64,000 nt of DNA from Enterovibrio baiacu (GCF_004120195.1 NZ_SCHN01000007.1:186001-250000); one strand, 5' to 3'; counted from the first letter of the stretch, positions 47,586-54,745 are shown. Translations and numbers: made by a program. The notes: generated by a model not told the origin, from the sequence alone.

Positions 47586-49181
47586 CTATCCGTTCTTTAG
47601 CGCCTTCCAGTTAAGGCCGAACTTGGCCAAGTACTTCTGCAGTCTTGATGAATCATTGGCTTGTGTTTTCTTCGTTCGACTCACATTGAACAATTCACGT
47701 CCTGCTGCGGCCATAGAGTCGTGTCGCGCGCAAACATCGAGTACAAATTGCAATTGGTGCTTATCGAAATCATCGAGGTCCATGAGCACATCTTCCCTCA
47801 ACACGTTTAAGGATGAAGAGGCCAGTGAAGGAGTATCGCTTGGTGACCAAGACGCTGTGAGTCGTTGCACTTCGTCATTCACGTCTTCGACAGAGATCCG
47901 AGAAGAGTCCGCCAGAGTGCCTAATCGTGTGATGGCAGAGCTAAGATCGCGGAAGTTACCTTGCCACGTCGCCTTACTTGAATGAGCAAACTGGAGAAAC
48001 GCGTTTCTCGCTTCTTTATTAAACCTGACGCGGTGGCCGTGTTTCTCAGCGAAAGAGACCAATTCATACTCGAGATTGGCGTCCAGATCTTCTTTTCTGT
48101 CTTTCAGCGCCGGGAGTTGATACGTCCAAAGATTAATGCGCGCCAGTAAGTCATCACGAAACTCACCACGCTCAACCATGGCTTTCAGATTGCGATTTGT
48201 GCCCGCTATCAGTTGGAAATTACTTTGGGTTTCGCTGTCACTGCCTACAGGGTGGAAGCGCTTGTATTCGATAGCGTGTAACAGCATGGCTTGTTCTTCC
48301 AAGCCCAGCTCGCCAATTTCATCGAGAAACAATAAGCCATTGTTAGCCGCCATGAGAAAGCCGTCACGTGCTGACGATGCGCCAGTGAATGCGCCCTTGG
48401 TGTGCCCAAACAAAGCAGCCATTGCATTCATGCCTTTCAATGTCGCACAGTTCACCACAACGAACTGTCCTTTCAACATCGAGCGCATTTTCTTGAGTTG
48501 ATAAATACGCTGAGCGAGCTGACTTTTCCCTGCACCGGTAGGGCCGGTAAGTAAAATAGGGGCGGTCGAACGGATCGCCACTTTCTCTATTTGGGTAATC
48601 AATTGGTTAAAAGCGGTGTTCTTGGTTTCTATGCCCGATTTAAGAAAGGTTTCACCTTGCAGGCTCGCGTTATCAAAGCGCGTGGCGAGTTGGTCATAAC
48701 GCGATAAATCCAAATCGATGAGTTGCACACGACCTATGGATTTATCCTCCTTACTGTTGTCAGGGGCCGTTTGAATGAGTTTTCCGGGGAATTGGCGACT
48801 TTCCGTTAAGAGATAACTACAGATCTGCGCGACATGGGTGCCCGTCGTGATATGGAAAAGGTACTCATTGTTCTCGATATCAAAATCCATGGAATCACAG
48901 AAATCGTAGAGCTTGGCGTAAACCTCTTCGAAGTCCCAAGGATCGAGAAAGTTCATTTCACAGACATGCACTTGGGTGTCGCTCGACACCGCTTTAATGT
49001 CTGATGCGACAGTTTTGGCAAGACGCAGGTTGTGATTGTCATGAAGCAAGTACACTTCATCTATCGGCAGATCTTCTTGGCTGACGAGACTCACATTAGG
49101 ACGCCAACGGTGGAGGCGATCGACGTGTTTCCCAATTCTGTCTAGCTGTGTCCCCAACAAGCTCAACGCAATCGTCTTCAT
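47586..49181 (-). CDS. rtcR: RtcR, sigma-54-dependent activator with CARF-like sensor domain
   Basis: A 531-residue bacterial enhancer-binding protein, the length of E. coli RtcR (532). The N-terminal CARF-like Rossmann domain (about 1-180) carries ITTGTHVAQI (111-120); in RtcR this domain senses an RNA-related ligand, probably a terminal cyclic phosphate species. The AAA+ domain has Walker A GPTGAGKS (213-220), the sigma-54 contact loop GAFTGA (263-268) and Walker B LLFLDE (283-288). A C-terminal helix-turn-helix follows (AGRELFNVSR). I chose the ATG at 49181, preceded by GAAGGG, over a GTG at 49199. RtcR usually controls the RNA-repair genes rtcBA; here it is divergent from a sigma-54 promoter, tRNA-like RNAs and a slipin. 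Confidence 0.95.
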   Translation of the reverse strand: MKTIALSLLGTQLDRIGKHVDRLHRWRPNVSLVSQEDLPIDEVYLLHDNHNLRLAKTVASDIKAVSSDTQVHVCEMNFLDPWDFEEVYAKLYDFCDSMDFDIENNEYLFHITTGTHVAQICSYLLTESRQFPGKLIQTAPDNSKEDKSIGRVQLIDLDLSRYDQLATRFDNASLQGETFLKSGIETKNTAFNQLITQIEKVAIRSTAPILLTGPTGAGKSQLAQRIYQLKKMRSMLKGQFVVVNCATLKGMNAMAALFGHTKGAFTGASSARDGFLMAANNGLLFLDEIGELGLEEQAMLLHAIEYKRFHPVGSDSETQSNFQLIAGTNRNLKAMVERGEFRDDLLARINLWTYQLPALKDRKEDLDANLEYELVSFAEKHGHRVRFNKEARNAFLQFAHSSKATWQGNFRDLSSAITRLGTLADSSRISVEDVNDEVQRLTASWSPSDTPSLASSSLNVLREDVLMDLDDFDKHQLQFVLDVCARHDSMAAAGRELFNVSRTKKTQANDSSRLQKYLAKFGLNWKALKNG

Positions 49182-49213
49182 TTTTATTTTTCCCTTCACC
49201 CAGACATTTATTC

Positions 49214-49229
49214 CTATCTATATGGATAG
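49214..49229. promoter_or_regulatory. Candidate RtcR upstream activator site
   Basis: CTATCTATATGGATAG is a 14/16 palindrome 130 bp upstream of the sigma-54 -24 element, a typical enhancer distance. A second inverted repeat, GTTTA-N10-side spacing to TAAAC with six bases between arms (49300-49315), lies closer to the promoter. Neither has been matched to a published RtcR consensus. Confidence 0.4.
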
Positions 49230-49358
49230 AAGGCATATCTAAACTAATCAAATCGTGTGTTTATTTTTGAAGGGTAAGCAACACTCTTTTTGGCGCCTAG
49301 TTTAAAAAAGTAAACATAAACATCCACATAAAACTATTTTCCTGTTTCTTACCGTGTT

Positions 49359-49374
49359 TGGCACGTTACTTGGA
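49359..49374 (+). promoter_or_regulatory. Sigma-54 promoter of the tRNA-like RNA / slipin unit
   Basis: TGGCAC-GTTAC-TTGGA matches the -24/-12 consensus TGGCAC-N5-TTGCW with one deviation (TTGG for TTGC). The predicted start is near 49385, directly at the first structured RNA module. A divergent rtcR gene supports the assignment. Confidence 0.88.
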
Positions 49375-49388
49375 ATACTGAGTCTGTG

Positions 49389-49506
49389 ATTAGCGGTGGT
49401 GACTCAAACGTTCACGCTGGTGCACGTCACACTGTGACTGTGTATTCCGATCACACACCTCTGGAGAGGAACAGTTTCCACTGTTACGGGTTCGATTCCG
49501 TTTAAT
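49389..49506 (+). ncRNA. Structured RNA module A with T-arm-like hairpin
   Basis: About 118 nt starting just after the predicted transcription start. A short closing stem, ATTAG (49389-49393) with TTAAT (49502-49506), encloses a chain of five hairpins that abut with no spacer: GTCAC/GTGAC (49426-49438), TGTGT/ACACA (49439-49457), CCTC/GAGG (49458-49469), AACAGT/ACTGTT with a TTCC loop (49470-49485) and ACGG/CCGT (49486-49501). The last one has the loop GTTCGATT, a T-loop sequence. No D-arm or anticodon is evident. It ends where module B begins. It could be a highly modified tRNA-like RNA or a Y-RNA-like element; no Ro (rsr) gene is present here. Confidence 0.55.
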
Positions 49507-49580
49507 GACTAGATAGCTCAGGGGTAGAGCGACGAAACAACATTTTGTGTGCGTAGGTTCGATTCCTACTCTAGTACCCA
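49507..49580 (+). ncRNA. tRNA-like RNA module B (ends in CCA)
   Basis: A 74-nt cloverleaf. It has a six-pair acceptor ACTAGA/TCTAGT with a mismatched first pair (G.A), a D-arm GCTC/GAGC with loop AGGGGTA, a T-stem GTAGG/CCTAC with loop TTCGATT, and a terminal C-CCA. The anticodon arm ACGAA/TTTGT has the loop ACAACAT, which has C instead of the universal U33 and closes further by an A-T pair to a five-base loop. A formal anticodon would be AAC but the loop is not decoding-competent. It is most likely a tRNA mimic, not a translating tRNA-Val. It abuts modules A and C. Confidence 0.7.
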
Positions 49581-49650
49581 ATTGGTAGCTCAGTTGGTAG
49601 AGCGGCGAAAGCAATTTCGTTTGTCGCGGGTTCAATTCCCGTCCAATCAC
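49581..49650 (+). ncRNA. tRNA-like RNA module C (anticodon arm capped by GCAA)
   Basis: It starts at the base after the CCA of module B. The acceptor is only five pairs (ATTGG/CCAAT), followed by TA, a canonical D-arm GCTC-AGTTGGTA-GAGC and a canonical T-arm GCGGG-TTCAATT-CCCGT. The anticodon position forms CGAAA-GCAA-TTTCG, a five-pair stem with a GNRA tetraloop, plus two G.U pairs below. There is thus no anticodon loop. The 3' end reads CAC, not CCA. It keeps the tRNA elbow (D and T arms) but cannot decode. Confidence 0.7.
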
Positions 49651-49855
49651 TTTATGTATCGCAACACGGCGTAAAACGGGCTGGCCACTGCCAGTGAGAC
49701 GCAAATGAAACAGCGAGATTCAGCAGGCAGGACGCCACCTGAACCACAAGTTTCGCTTGCCCCTTATTGGTATGTTTGTCCTTTTTACGCTCAACACCTT
49801 GGCAAAATTGCTCGTGATTTGACGAATGATTTAGCACGGTAATTTAAGGAAGAAA
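49651..49855 (+). other. Leader between tRNA-like RNAs and slipin gene
   Basis: A 205-nt untranslated stretch with no terminator. Small hairpins are visible, such as CTGGC-CACT-GCCAG near 49680-49693 and CAAG-TTTCG-CTTG near 49747-49759. The slipin ribosome site AAGGAAG is at 49846-49852. The absence of a terminator suggests the RNAs and slipin share one transcript that is then processed. Confidence 0.5.
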
Positions 49856-51013
49856 ATGATGTTTAGAAAAACCATTAAAATTGCAGAAAATGAACGCGCA
49901 CTGGTATTCAAAAACCAACAACTCACGGATGTGCTCATGCCGGGCACTCATAAGGTGTGGGATATTTCCGATGAAGTTAGCTTTCAGCGCTTTGACATTG
50001 ATGCGCTCTATTTCTCTCCAGTAAACGGTGAGCGCTTGTATCAATGCAATGTTGCGTTACGTGAGCAGATCACACATGAAAAGCTGGCTGACACAGAAGT
50101 TGGTCTGTTGTTTGTGAATGACATGCTGAGAGGTGTGGTGGCGCCGGGTGAGCGACTCTTTCTCTGGAAAGATGCGGGAGATATTCGTGTAGAGCGAACC
50201 GACATTAGCGCGCAACTGCAACTCAACGAACAAACCTTGTTTCTTGTGAACAAAGCGGGGGCAAACACGGCCTCAAGACTGATTCGAAGTGCAGAGACCG
50301 TCGCGATCAAGCCCATCATGAATGCAGTGGTGAAGAACAACCATGTGGGATTGCTTTATGTGGATGGCAAGCTGGTGGAAACACTCGAACCGGGGCAATA
50401 CGGCTATTGGCAATTCAATCGCGACGTGACGCTTAAAACGTTCGATACACGTACTCAGATTCTCGAGATCTCCGGACAAGAGATCATGACGAAAGATCGT
50501 GTGAGCTTGCGGATTAACTTAACGGCGAGCATCCGCGTTATTGATGCTAAAACTGCCGCGAGTAACGTCGAGAAGCTTGAAGATTATGTGTACAAGTTGC
50601 TTCAACTTGCGCTTCGGGAAGCCATTGGCACCAAGACACTGGATGATCTTTTACTGGATAAACTCTACATCGGCGAAACGGTGAGAGAGCTGGTGACAGA
50701 ACAACTCGCTGATATCGGCGTCGCGCTGGGTAATGTAGGCATGAAAGACATCATTCTGCCGGGCGATATCAAAGGGATCTTGAACCAAGTGGTGGAGGCG
50801 CAGAAATCTGCTGAAGCCAACGTGATCAAACGTCGAGAAGAAACAGCCGCAACGCGAAGCTTGCACAACACGGCCAAAGTGATGGAAAACAACCCAACAT
50901 TAATGCGCCTTAAAGAGCTAGAAGCGCTGGAAAAAGTCGCTGAGAAAATCGATAGCCTGACAGTGTACGGCGGGTTAGATGGCTTGATGCAAGGTGTCGT
51001 GAAAATAACGTAA
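49856..51013 (+). CDS. Soluble slipin (SPFH/Band 7 protein) in RtcR-controlled unit
   Basis: A 385-residue SPFH/Band-7 protein. Unlike most slipins it shows no N-terminal membrane segment. Three similar modules precede or enter the SPFH core: ENERALVFKNQQLTDVLMPG (from 11), TEVGLLFVNDMLRGVVAPGE (from 80) and NHVGLLYVDGKLVETLEPGQ (from 162). The SPFH core runs to about residue 320 (EIMTKDRVSLRINLTASIRV, LREAIGTKTLDDLLLDK, then NQVVEAQKSAEANVIKRREE). AAGGAAG precedes two adjacent ATGs at 49856 and 49859. SPFH proteins form large ring or cage assemblies. A scaffold role around damaged or tRNA-like RNA is suggested by context only; no RNA-binding motif is recognised. Confidence 0.88.
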   Translation: MMFRKTIKIAENERALVFKNQQLTDVLMPGTHKVWDISDEVSFQRFDIDALYFSPVNGERLYQCNVALREQITHEKLADTEVGLLFVNDMLRGVVAPGERLFLWKDAGDIRVERTDISAQLQLNEQTLFLVNKAGANTASRLIRSAETVAIKPIMNAVVKNNHVGLLYVDGKLVETLEPGQYGYWQFNRDVTLKTFDTRTQILEISGQEIMTKDRVSLRINLTASIRVIDAKTAASNVEKLEDYVYKLLQLALREAIGTKTLDDLLLDKLYIGETVRELVTEQLADIGVALGNVGMKDIILPGDIKGILNQVVEAQKSAEANVIKRREETAATRSLHNTAKVMENNPTLMRLKELEALEKVAEKIDSLTVYGGLDGLMQGVVKIT

Positions 51014-51016
51014 ACC

Positions 51017-51065
51017 GCGCGCTTCTTTCTGGTTATACATCAACAACCCAAGGAAAGAAGCGCGT
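51017..51065 (+). terminator. Long hairpin after the slipin gene
   Basis: A perfect 12-bp stem, CGCGCTTCTTTC (51018-51029) with GAAAGAAGCGCG (51053-51064), begins four bases after the slipin stop. No U-tract follows, so it may be a 3'-stabilising or processing hairpin instead of a classic terminator. Confidence 0.5.
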
Positions 51066-51350
51066 CCTGAGCATGGAAATCATAAGGTGTACTGAGAGCA
51101 AAAAATAGTGAAACAAGAATATAAAACCACAAGCGAATGCTGGTGGATATCAGCGTTCAGAGGTCGATGTTCTTTCGCGTTGTCATCTGCTTTCCGGCAT
51201 CAAAGTTAATACTCTAATGCACTATAACTAATTTGTGCCGCCTTGCCATAATTTCGCCATTATTGGTCTTAATTGGCCACAATTGAACCCCAGAACAGAC
51301 AGATTGATTTGATGTAATGATGCCATTCAAAACACAGAGAGGACGAAGCA
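51066..51350. other. Intergenic region upstream of the sortase target gene
   Basis: Gene-free, with the promoter of the sortase pair presumably inside it. It contains CTAATGCACTATAACT at 51214-51229, repeated identically after the sortase gene at 54412-54427. The ribosome site GAGAGGA lies just before 51351. Confidence 0.5.
51214..51229. repeat. 16-bp direct repeat, left copy flanking the sortase pair
   Basis: CTAATGCACTATAACT, identical to 54412-54427, about 3.2 kb apart in the same orientation. A 13-bp related copy, GCACTATAACTTA, occurs after rmf at 40192-40204. Upstream both long copies share an AGTTAA segment. Confidence 0.7.
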
Positions 51351-53669
51351 ATGGCATGCTTACCCAACGTCAAACCATCCGATTCAGAGACGCAAAACAG
51401 CCGTAAAAACGTTGTCGATACCACCCGTCAATTCAAGTTGTGGACATTGGCGCTGCTGCTTTTTATCGCGACACCTTTTGTCACGATGGCCAATGAACAA
51501 GAAGGGGGATTATTCCTTCAAATGGTGAACAGCCATCAGAATTTATGGAGTGAAGCGCCACAGCTTTCAACGGATGCTGACATGGAAGTGAATGGATTGA
51601 TTAATCGCGTCACTGTCACACAAACCTTTACCAACCCAACGGACAGTTGGGTGAATGCGCGGTATTTATTTCCATTGCCACAAAACGCAGCGGTGGATCA
51701 ACTTACCATTCGAGTCGGCGAGCGCATCATTGTGGGTGAAATCCAACCTAAACAAAAAGCCCGAGAAGCCTTTAACAAAGCAGCAGCAGAAGGAAAGAAA
51801 ACCTCGCTGGTAGAACAGCATCGTTCAAACTTGTTTTCGACACAGATTGCGAACGTCGCGCCAGAAGAAACCATCATTGTCGAGATTGAATACCAAGAAA
51901 CCGTGAAGTATGAAGACGGGGTGTTTAGCCTGCGCTTCCCGACGACGTTCACGCGGAAATACATTCCTGGTTTGCCCGTTCTTTCGGTTGGTGAACTTAG
52001 CCCTGCAGAGCAAGCGATTCAAAGTGACAGTGCAAACAATCACATGGTGAGTCGTGATAGTGGTGAGAGCAATGGGGAAACAAACGGCGTAGAGAATGCT
52101 GCTACGACAATCTCATCGAACGGATCGACATCGCAAGCAGCGCCTGTCTTGGCGCAAATGCACAATGGTTGGGCGGTTGCTACACCGCAAGTGCCGGATG
52201 CCAACGAAGTGACACCAGATTATCGCGATCCCTTGATTGATGGTGACATTCAATTCACCCTGAGCGTTGACTTAAATACCGGTCTGGAATTGGATGCCGT
52301 CGAAAGCCCATCTGCCGCCATTAATGTTCAACAGATTTCTCTGACACGCTATGCCGTCACGCTGAGCCAAATGGAACTCGCTAACAAGGATTTCGAACTG
52401 ACCTGGCGTCCAACAGCAGCGTTCAGCCCTGTTGCTGCCATGTTTGTTCAAGAAACAGAAATGGAAACCAGTGCAAATTCGAGCGTCGAACTAGAAAGCG
52501 AAACGCGTTATGGCTTGCTCATGGCCATGCCACCGCAAACGAATGAAAGAACCAGCATCCCACAGAACATCACCTTTGTGTTGGACGTGTCAGGCTCCAT
52601 GTTTGGTGACGCCATTGAACAAGCCAAAGAGGCGGTTATCTACGCGTTAAATCGACTAGACCCTAACGATTATTTCAACCTGATCATTTTTAATGATGAA
52701 GCCGCGTATCTATCAGACACGCCCCTTATTGCGTCACTTAAAAACATTGGAGAGACCATTGCCGTTGTTGAATCACTCAAAGCGGATGGTGGCACTGAAA
52801 TGGTTGGCGCGCTTGAACTTGCCTATAGCTATGAAGCCAAAGAAAACTTCGCGAACCAAATCGTTTTCATCACTGATGGCGCAATTGGTAACGAAGCGGA
52901 ACTCTATGCACTCATTCAAGAAGGGTTGGGAAACCGTCGGTTATTCACGGTAGGGATCGGTTCTGCACCAAACAGTGCCTTTATGCAGCGCGCCGCGATC
53001 AGCGGAAAGGGCACATTCACACACATTGGCCAACTTAACCAAGTGGTCAGCGCCTTGCAGCCGCTCTTCGACAAGCTCTCAAGCCCTGTGATGCAAGACA
53101 TCAAAGTAACCTGGCAAGACGGCACGCCTGTCGATGCATGGCCTTCGCCAGTGCCGGATTTGTATAAGCACCAACCGTTGACGTTAGCCTTCAAAATTCC
53201 TTCGGACGCTAAAACCCTCAACCTGTCAGGCAAGCTTAATCAACAAACGTGGAATTACAGCATCGATTTAGAAAACGTTGGCGCCGGACAAGCGACGGGC
53301 ATTGATGTGCTTTGGGCGCGCAAGCAAATTGAAAGTATTACCTTAGATCAAACCCTGAGCGCTGAGCAAAAGGAGCAACGCATTACTCAACTGGGGCTAA
53401 ACCATCATATCGTCACTAAGCACACCAGTCTGATAGCGATTGACCAAACACCCACGCGTCCTTTGGATGAAAACGCTGCGTCATTCAACATCAACCCGCA
53501 TAAGCCTCACAACGCTGCAAACGGGTCTAATGGTGTGATGCTACAAAGTGGATTAGGAAGCACGATGGCAATGCTGTTCGGCGGCCTTATCTTGATGTTG
53601 AGTATGTTTGCATGGTGCTGGACGGCTCGAATGAACAAAGATCGAGAGGTATGGGAGTCGCTATCATGA
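51351..53669 (+). CDS. Marine proteobacterial sortase target protein (VIT-VWA)
   Basis: A 772-residue envelope protein. It has a signal segment at about 28-47, an N-terminal VIT domain (WSEAPQLSTDADMEVNGLINRVTVTQTFTNPT ... FPLPQNAAVDQL ... IEYQETVKYEDGVFSLRFPTTF), a VWA domain with the MIDAS motif DVSGSMFG (near residue 413), and a C-terminal hydrophobic helix followed by RMNKDREVWESLS. This layout is that of the dedicated targets of marine class GN sortases. No LPxTG-type motif is evident; the region just before the helix reads GVMLQSGLGSTM. The sortase gene overlaps its stop codon (ATGA). The processed protein probably ends up anchored in or released from the envelope; its function is unknown. 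Confidence 0.9.
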   Translation: MACLPNVKPSDSETQNSRKNVVDTTRQFKLWTLALLLFIATPFVTMANEQEGGLFLQMVNSHQNLWSEAPQLSTDADMEVNGLINRVTVTQTFTNPTDSWVNARYLFPLPQNAAVDQLTIRVGERIIVGEIQPKQKAREAFNKAAAEGKKTSLVEQHRSNLFSTQIANVAPEETIIVEIEYQETVKYEDGVFSLRFPTTFTRKYIPGLPVLSVGELSPAEQAIQSDSANNHMVSRDSGESNGETNGVENAATTISSNGSTSQAAPVLAQMHNGWAVATPQVPDANEVTPDYRDPLIDGDIQFTLSVDLNTGLELDAVESPSAAINVQQISLTRYAVTLSQMELANKDFELTWRPTAAFSPVAAMFVQETEMETSANSSVELESETRYGLLMAMPPQTNERTSIPQNITFVLDVSGSMFGDAIEQAKEAVIYALNRLDPNDYFNLIIFNDEAAYLSDTPLIASLKNIGETIAVVESLKADGGTEMVGALELAYSYEAKENFANQIVFITDGAIGNEAELYALIQEGLGNRRLFTVGIGSAPNSAFMQRAAISGKGTFTHIGQLNQVVSALQPLFDKLSSPVMQDIKVTWQDGTPVDAWPSPVPDLYKHQPLTLAFKIPSDAKTLNLSGKLNQQTWNYSIDLENVGAGQATGIDVLWARKQIESITLDQTLSAEQKEQRITQLGLNHHIVTKHTSLIAIDQTPTRPLDENAASFNINPHKPHNAANGSNGVMLQSGLGSTMAMLFGGLILMLSMFAWCWTARMNKDREVWESLS

Positions 53670-54391
53670 ATGGGGATATGATGCGATTCAAACGGAACTG
53701 GGGAACCTCTCGAATCGTCAGGGTCTTAGGTAAATTAGGCAAACGCCGTGCCGCCATCTTTTTAGCATTTCTGGTGGGATTCGCTCTCTTTGGTCACGGT
53801 GTTTACATTCAGGCTAAGGCTCAACTGGCACAATTGCTCATCGCACATGCATGGGAGAGCCAACAACAAATAGGGGGGATTCATCGTCCTTGGCCGTGGG
53901 CCGACACATACCCGATCGCTAAAATGGGCGTGAATGATGACCCCCCACAATGGGTGCTGTCAGGCGCAAACGCCCGAAATCTCGCGTTTGGTCCAACGCT
54001 ACAAATGAACACCGCGCTGCCTGGCAAGCAAGGAAACATGGTGATCTATGGACACAATGACACACATTTTGCAGGATTAAGCCAGGTAGAGATCGGTGAT
54101 GATATTGCGATTGAGGATGCCAGTGGGAAACTGCGGCTTTACCAGATTCGTGATTTTAACATTGTCGACGAATCGGAAACGCAATGGATTCAAGATACGG
54201 ATGATGACCGCTTAACATTGATTACCTGCTATCCCTTCAATGCATTAACGGTAAACGGTCCACTTCGATTGGTGGTGATCGCAACCCCAAAAGATGCAGA
54301 AAATCAGGTGACTACACAAAATGAAGCATTGAAGGATATAACGGGTGATGTGTTATATTCTGACGTGAATTCAAGAGGATACTGGTTATAG
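53666..54391 (+). CDS. Class GN (marine) sortase
   Basis: A 241-residue sortase with an N-terminal membrane anchor (RRAAIFLAFLVGFALFGHGVYI). The catalytic His is in NMVIYGHNDTHFAGL and the catalytic Cys in RLTLITCYPFNAL, with the Arg in GPLRLVVIA. The start at 53666 overlaps the target-protein stop codon by ATGA; an upstream in-frame start at 53612 lies within the target gene. This sortase type is found paired one-to-one with the VIT-VWA target in marine gammaproteobacteria, so the pair is a closed enzyme-substrate unit. Confidence 0.92.
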   Translation: MNGDMMRFKRNWGTSRIVRVLGKLGKRRAAIFLAFLVGFALFGHGVYIQAKAQLAQLLIAHAWESQQQIGGIHRPWPWADTYPIAKMGVNDDPPQWVLSGANARNLAFGPTLQMNTALPGKQGNMVIYGHNDTHFAGLSQVEIGDDIAIEDASGKLRLYQIRDFNIVDESETQWIQDTDDDRLTLITCYPFNALTVNGPLRLVVIATPKDAENQVTTQNEALKDITGDVLYSDVNSRGYWL

Positions 54392-54411
54392 TGTTTTAAG
54401 TTAAACACACC

Positions 54412-54427
54412 CTAATGCACTATAACT
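54412..54427. repeat. 16-bp direct repeat, right copy, inside a hairpin
   Basis: CTAATGCACTATAACT. Its CACTATAAC part also pairs with GTTATAGTG at 54385-54393, which overlaps the sortase stop codon, giving a 9-bp stem around the sortase 3' end. Confidence 0.7.
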
Positions 54428-54570
54428 TAATGGTTGTATCATGATAAGTCACCCAACAAAGTGGAAGAATAAATAAAGAGAACGCCCTTAAACAAAATGG
54501 GATAAAACAGACGCCAATGGCTATTTAGAGAGCAATCCATGCAATGGAAAAGGATTGAAAATCGAAGGGT

Positions 54571-54600
54571 AAAAAAAGGACGCTTAGTTAATAAGCGTCC
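54571..54600 (-). terminator. Leftward terminator with no associated protein gene
   Basis: A perfect 9-bp stem (GGACGCTTA with TAAGCGTCC) followed by seven Us when read on the minus strand. No gene on that strand lies upstream for over 5 kb. Confidence 0.8.
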
Positions 54601-54745
54601 GAAGGGAGGTTTTGAGGCAGTGTTGTTATTGTTAAAGCAGGCAATGACCAACATTTCTCAAACAGCGAAATACTGATGCAGTGCCTTGTTGCGTTTGGAG
54701 CGAGTGAGTGACGGGTAATGATGTTTAGCATGTCACTCACGTTTA
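54571..54745 (-). ncRNA. Candidate leftward small RNA
   Basis: The orphan terminator at 54571-54600 implies a leftward transcript. About 110 nt upstream of it, GTGAGTGAC (54732-54740 on the minus strand) pairs with GTCACTCAC (54704-54712) over 9 bp, giving a likely 5' hairpin. No start codon with a ribosome site opens a useful frame. The 5' end and promoter are not defined; 54745 is a nominal limit. Confidence 0.35.

Noticed and set aside
49507-49650. Two ordinary tRNA genes
   Set aside because: D and T arms are canonical, but B lacks U33 and has a mismatched first pair, and C has a tetraloop instead of an anticodon loop, a five-pair acceptor and no CCA. They are better described as tRNA mimics.
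44332-54427. A single genomic island
   Set aside because: No integrase, transposase, flanking true tRNA gene or att-like pair covering the whole span was found, so a single horizontally acquired island cannot be supported, although the cassette-like pieces look accessory.
54439-54654. 71-residue minus-strand open frame
   Set aside because: It runs through the terminator hairpin, has no ribosome site and an unlikely composition (many Phe, Cys, Leu); the terminator is better evidence for a noncoding RNA.
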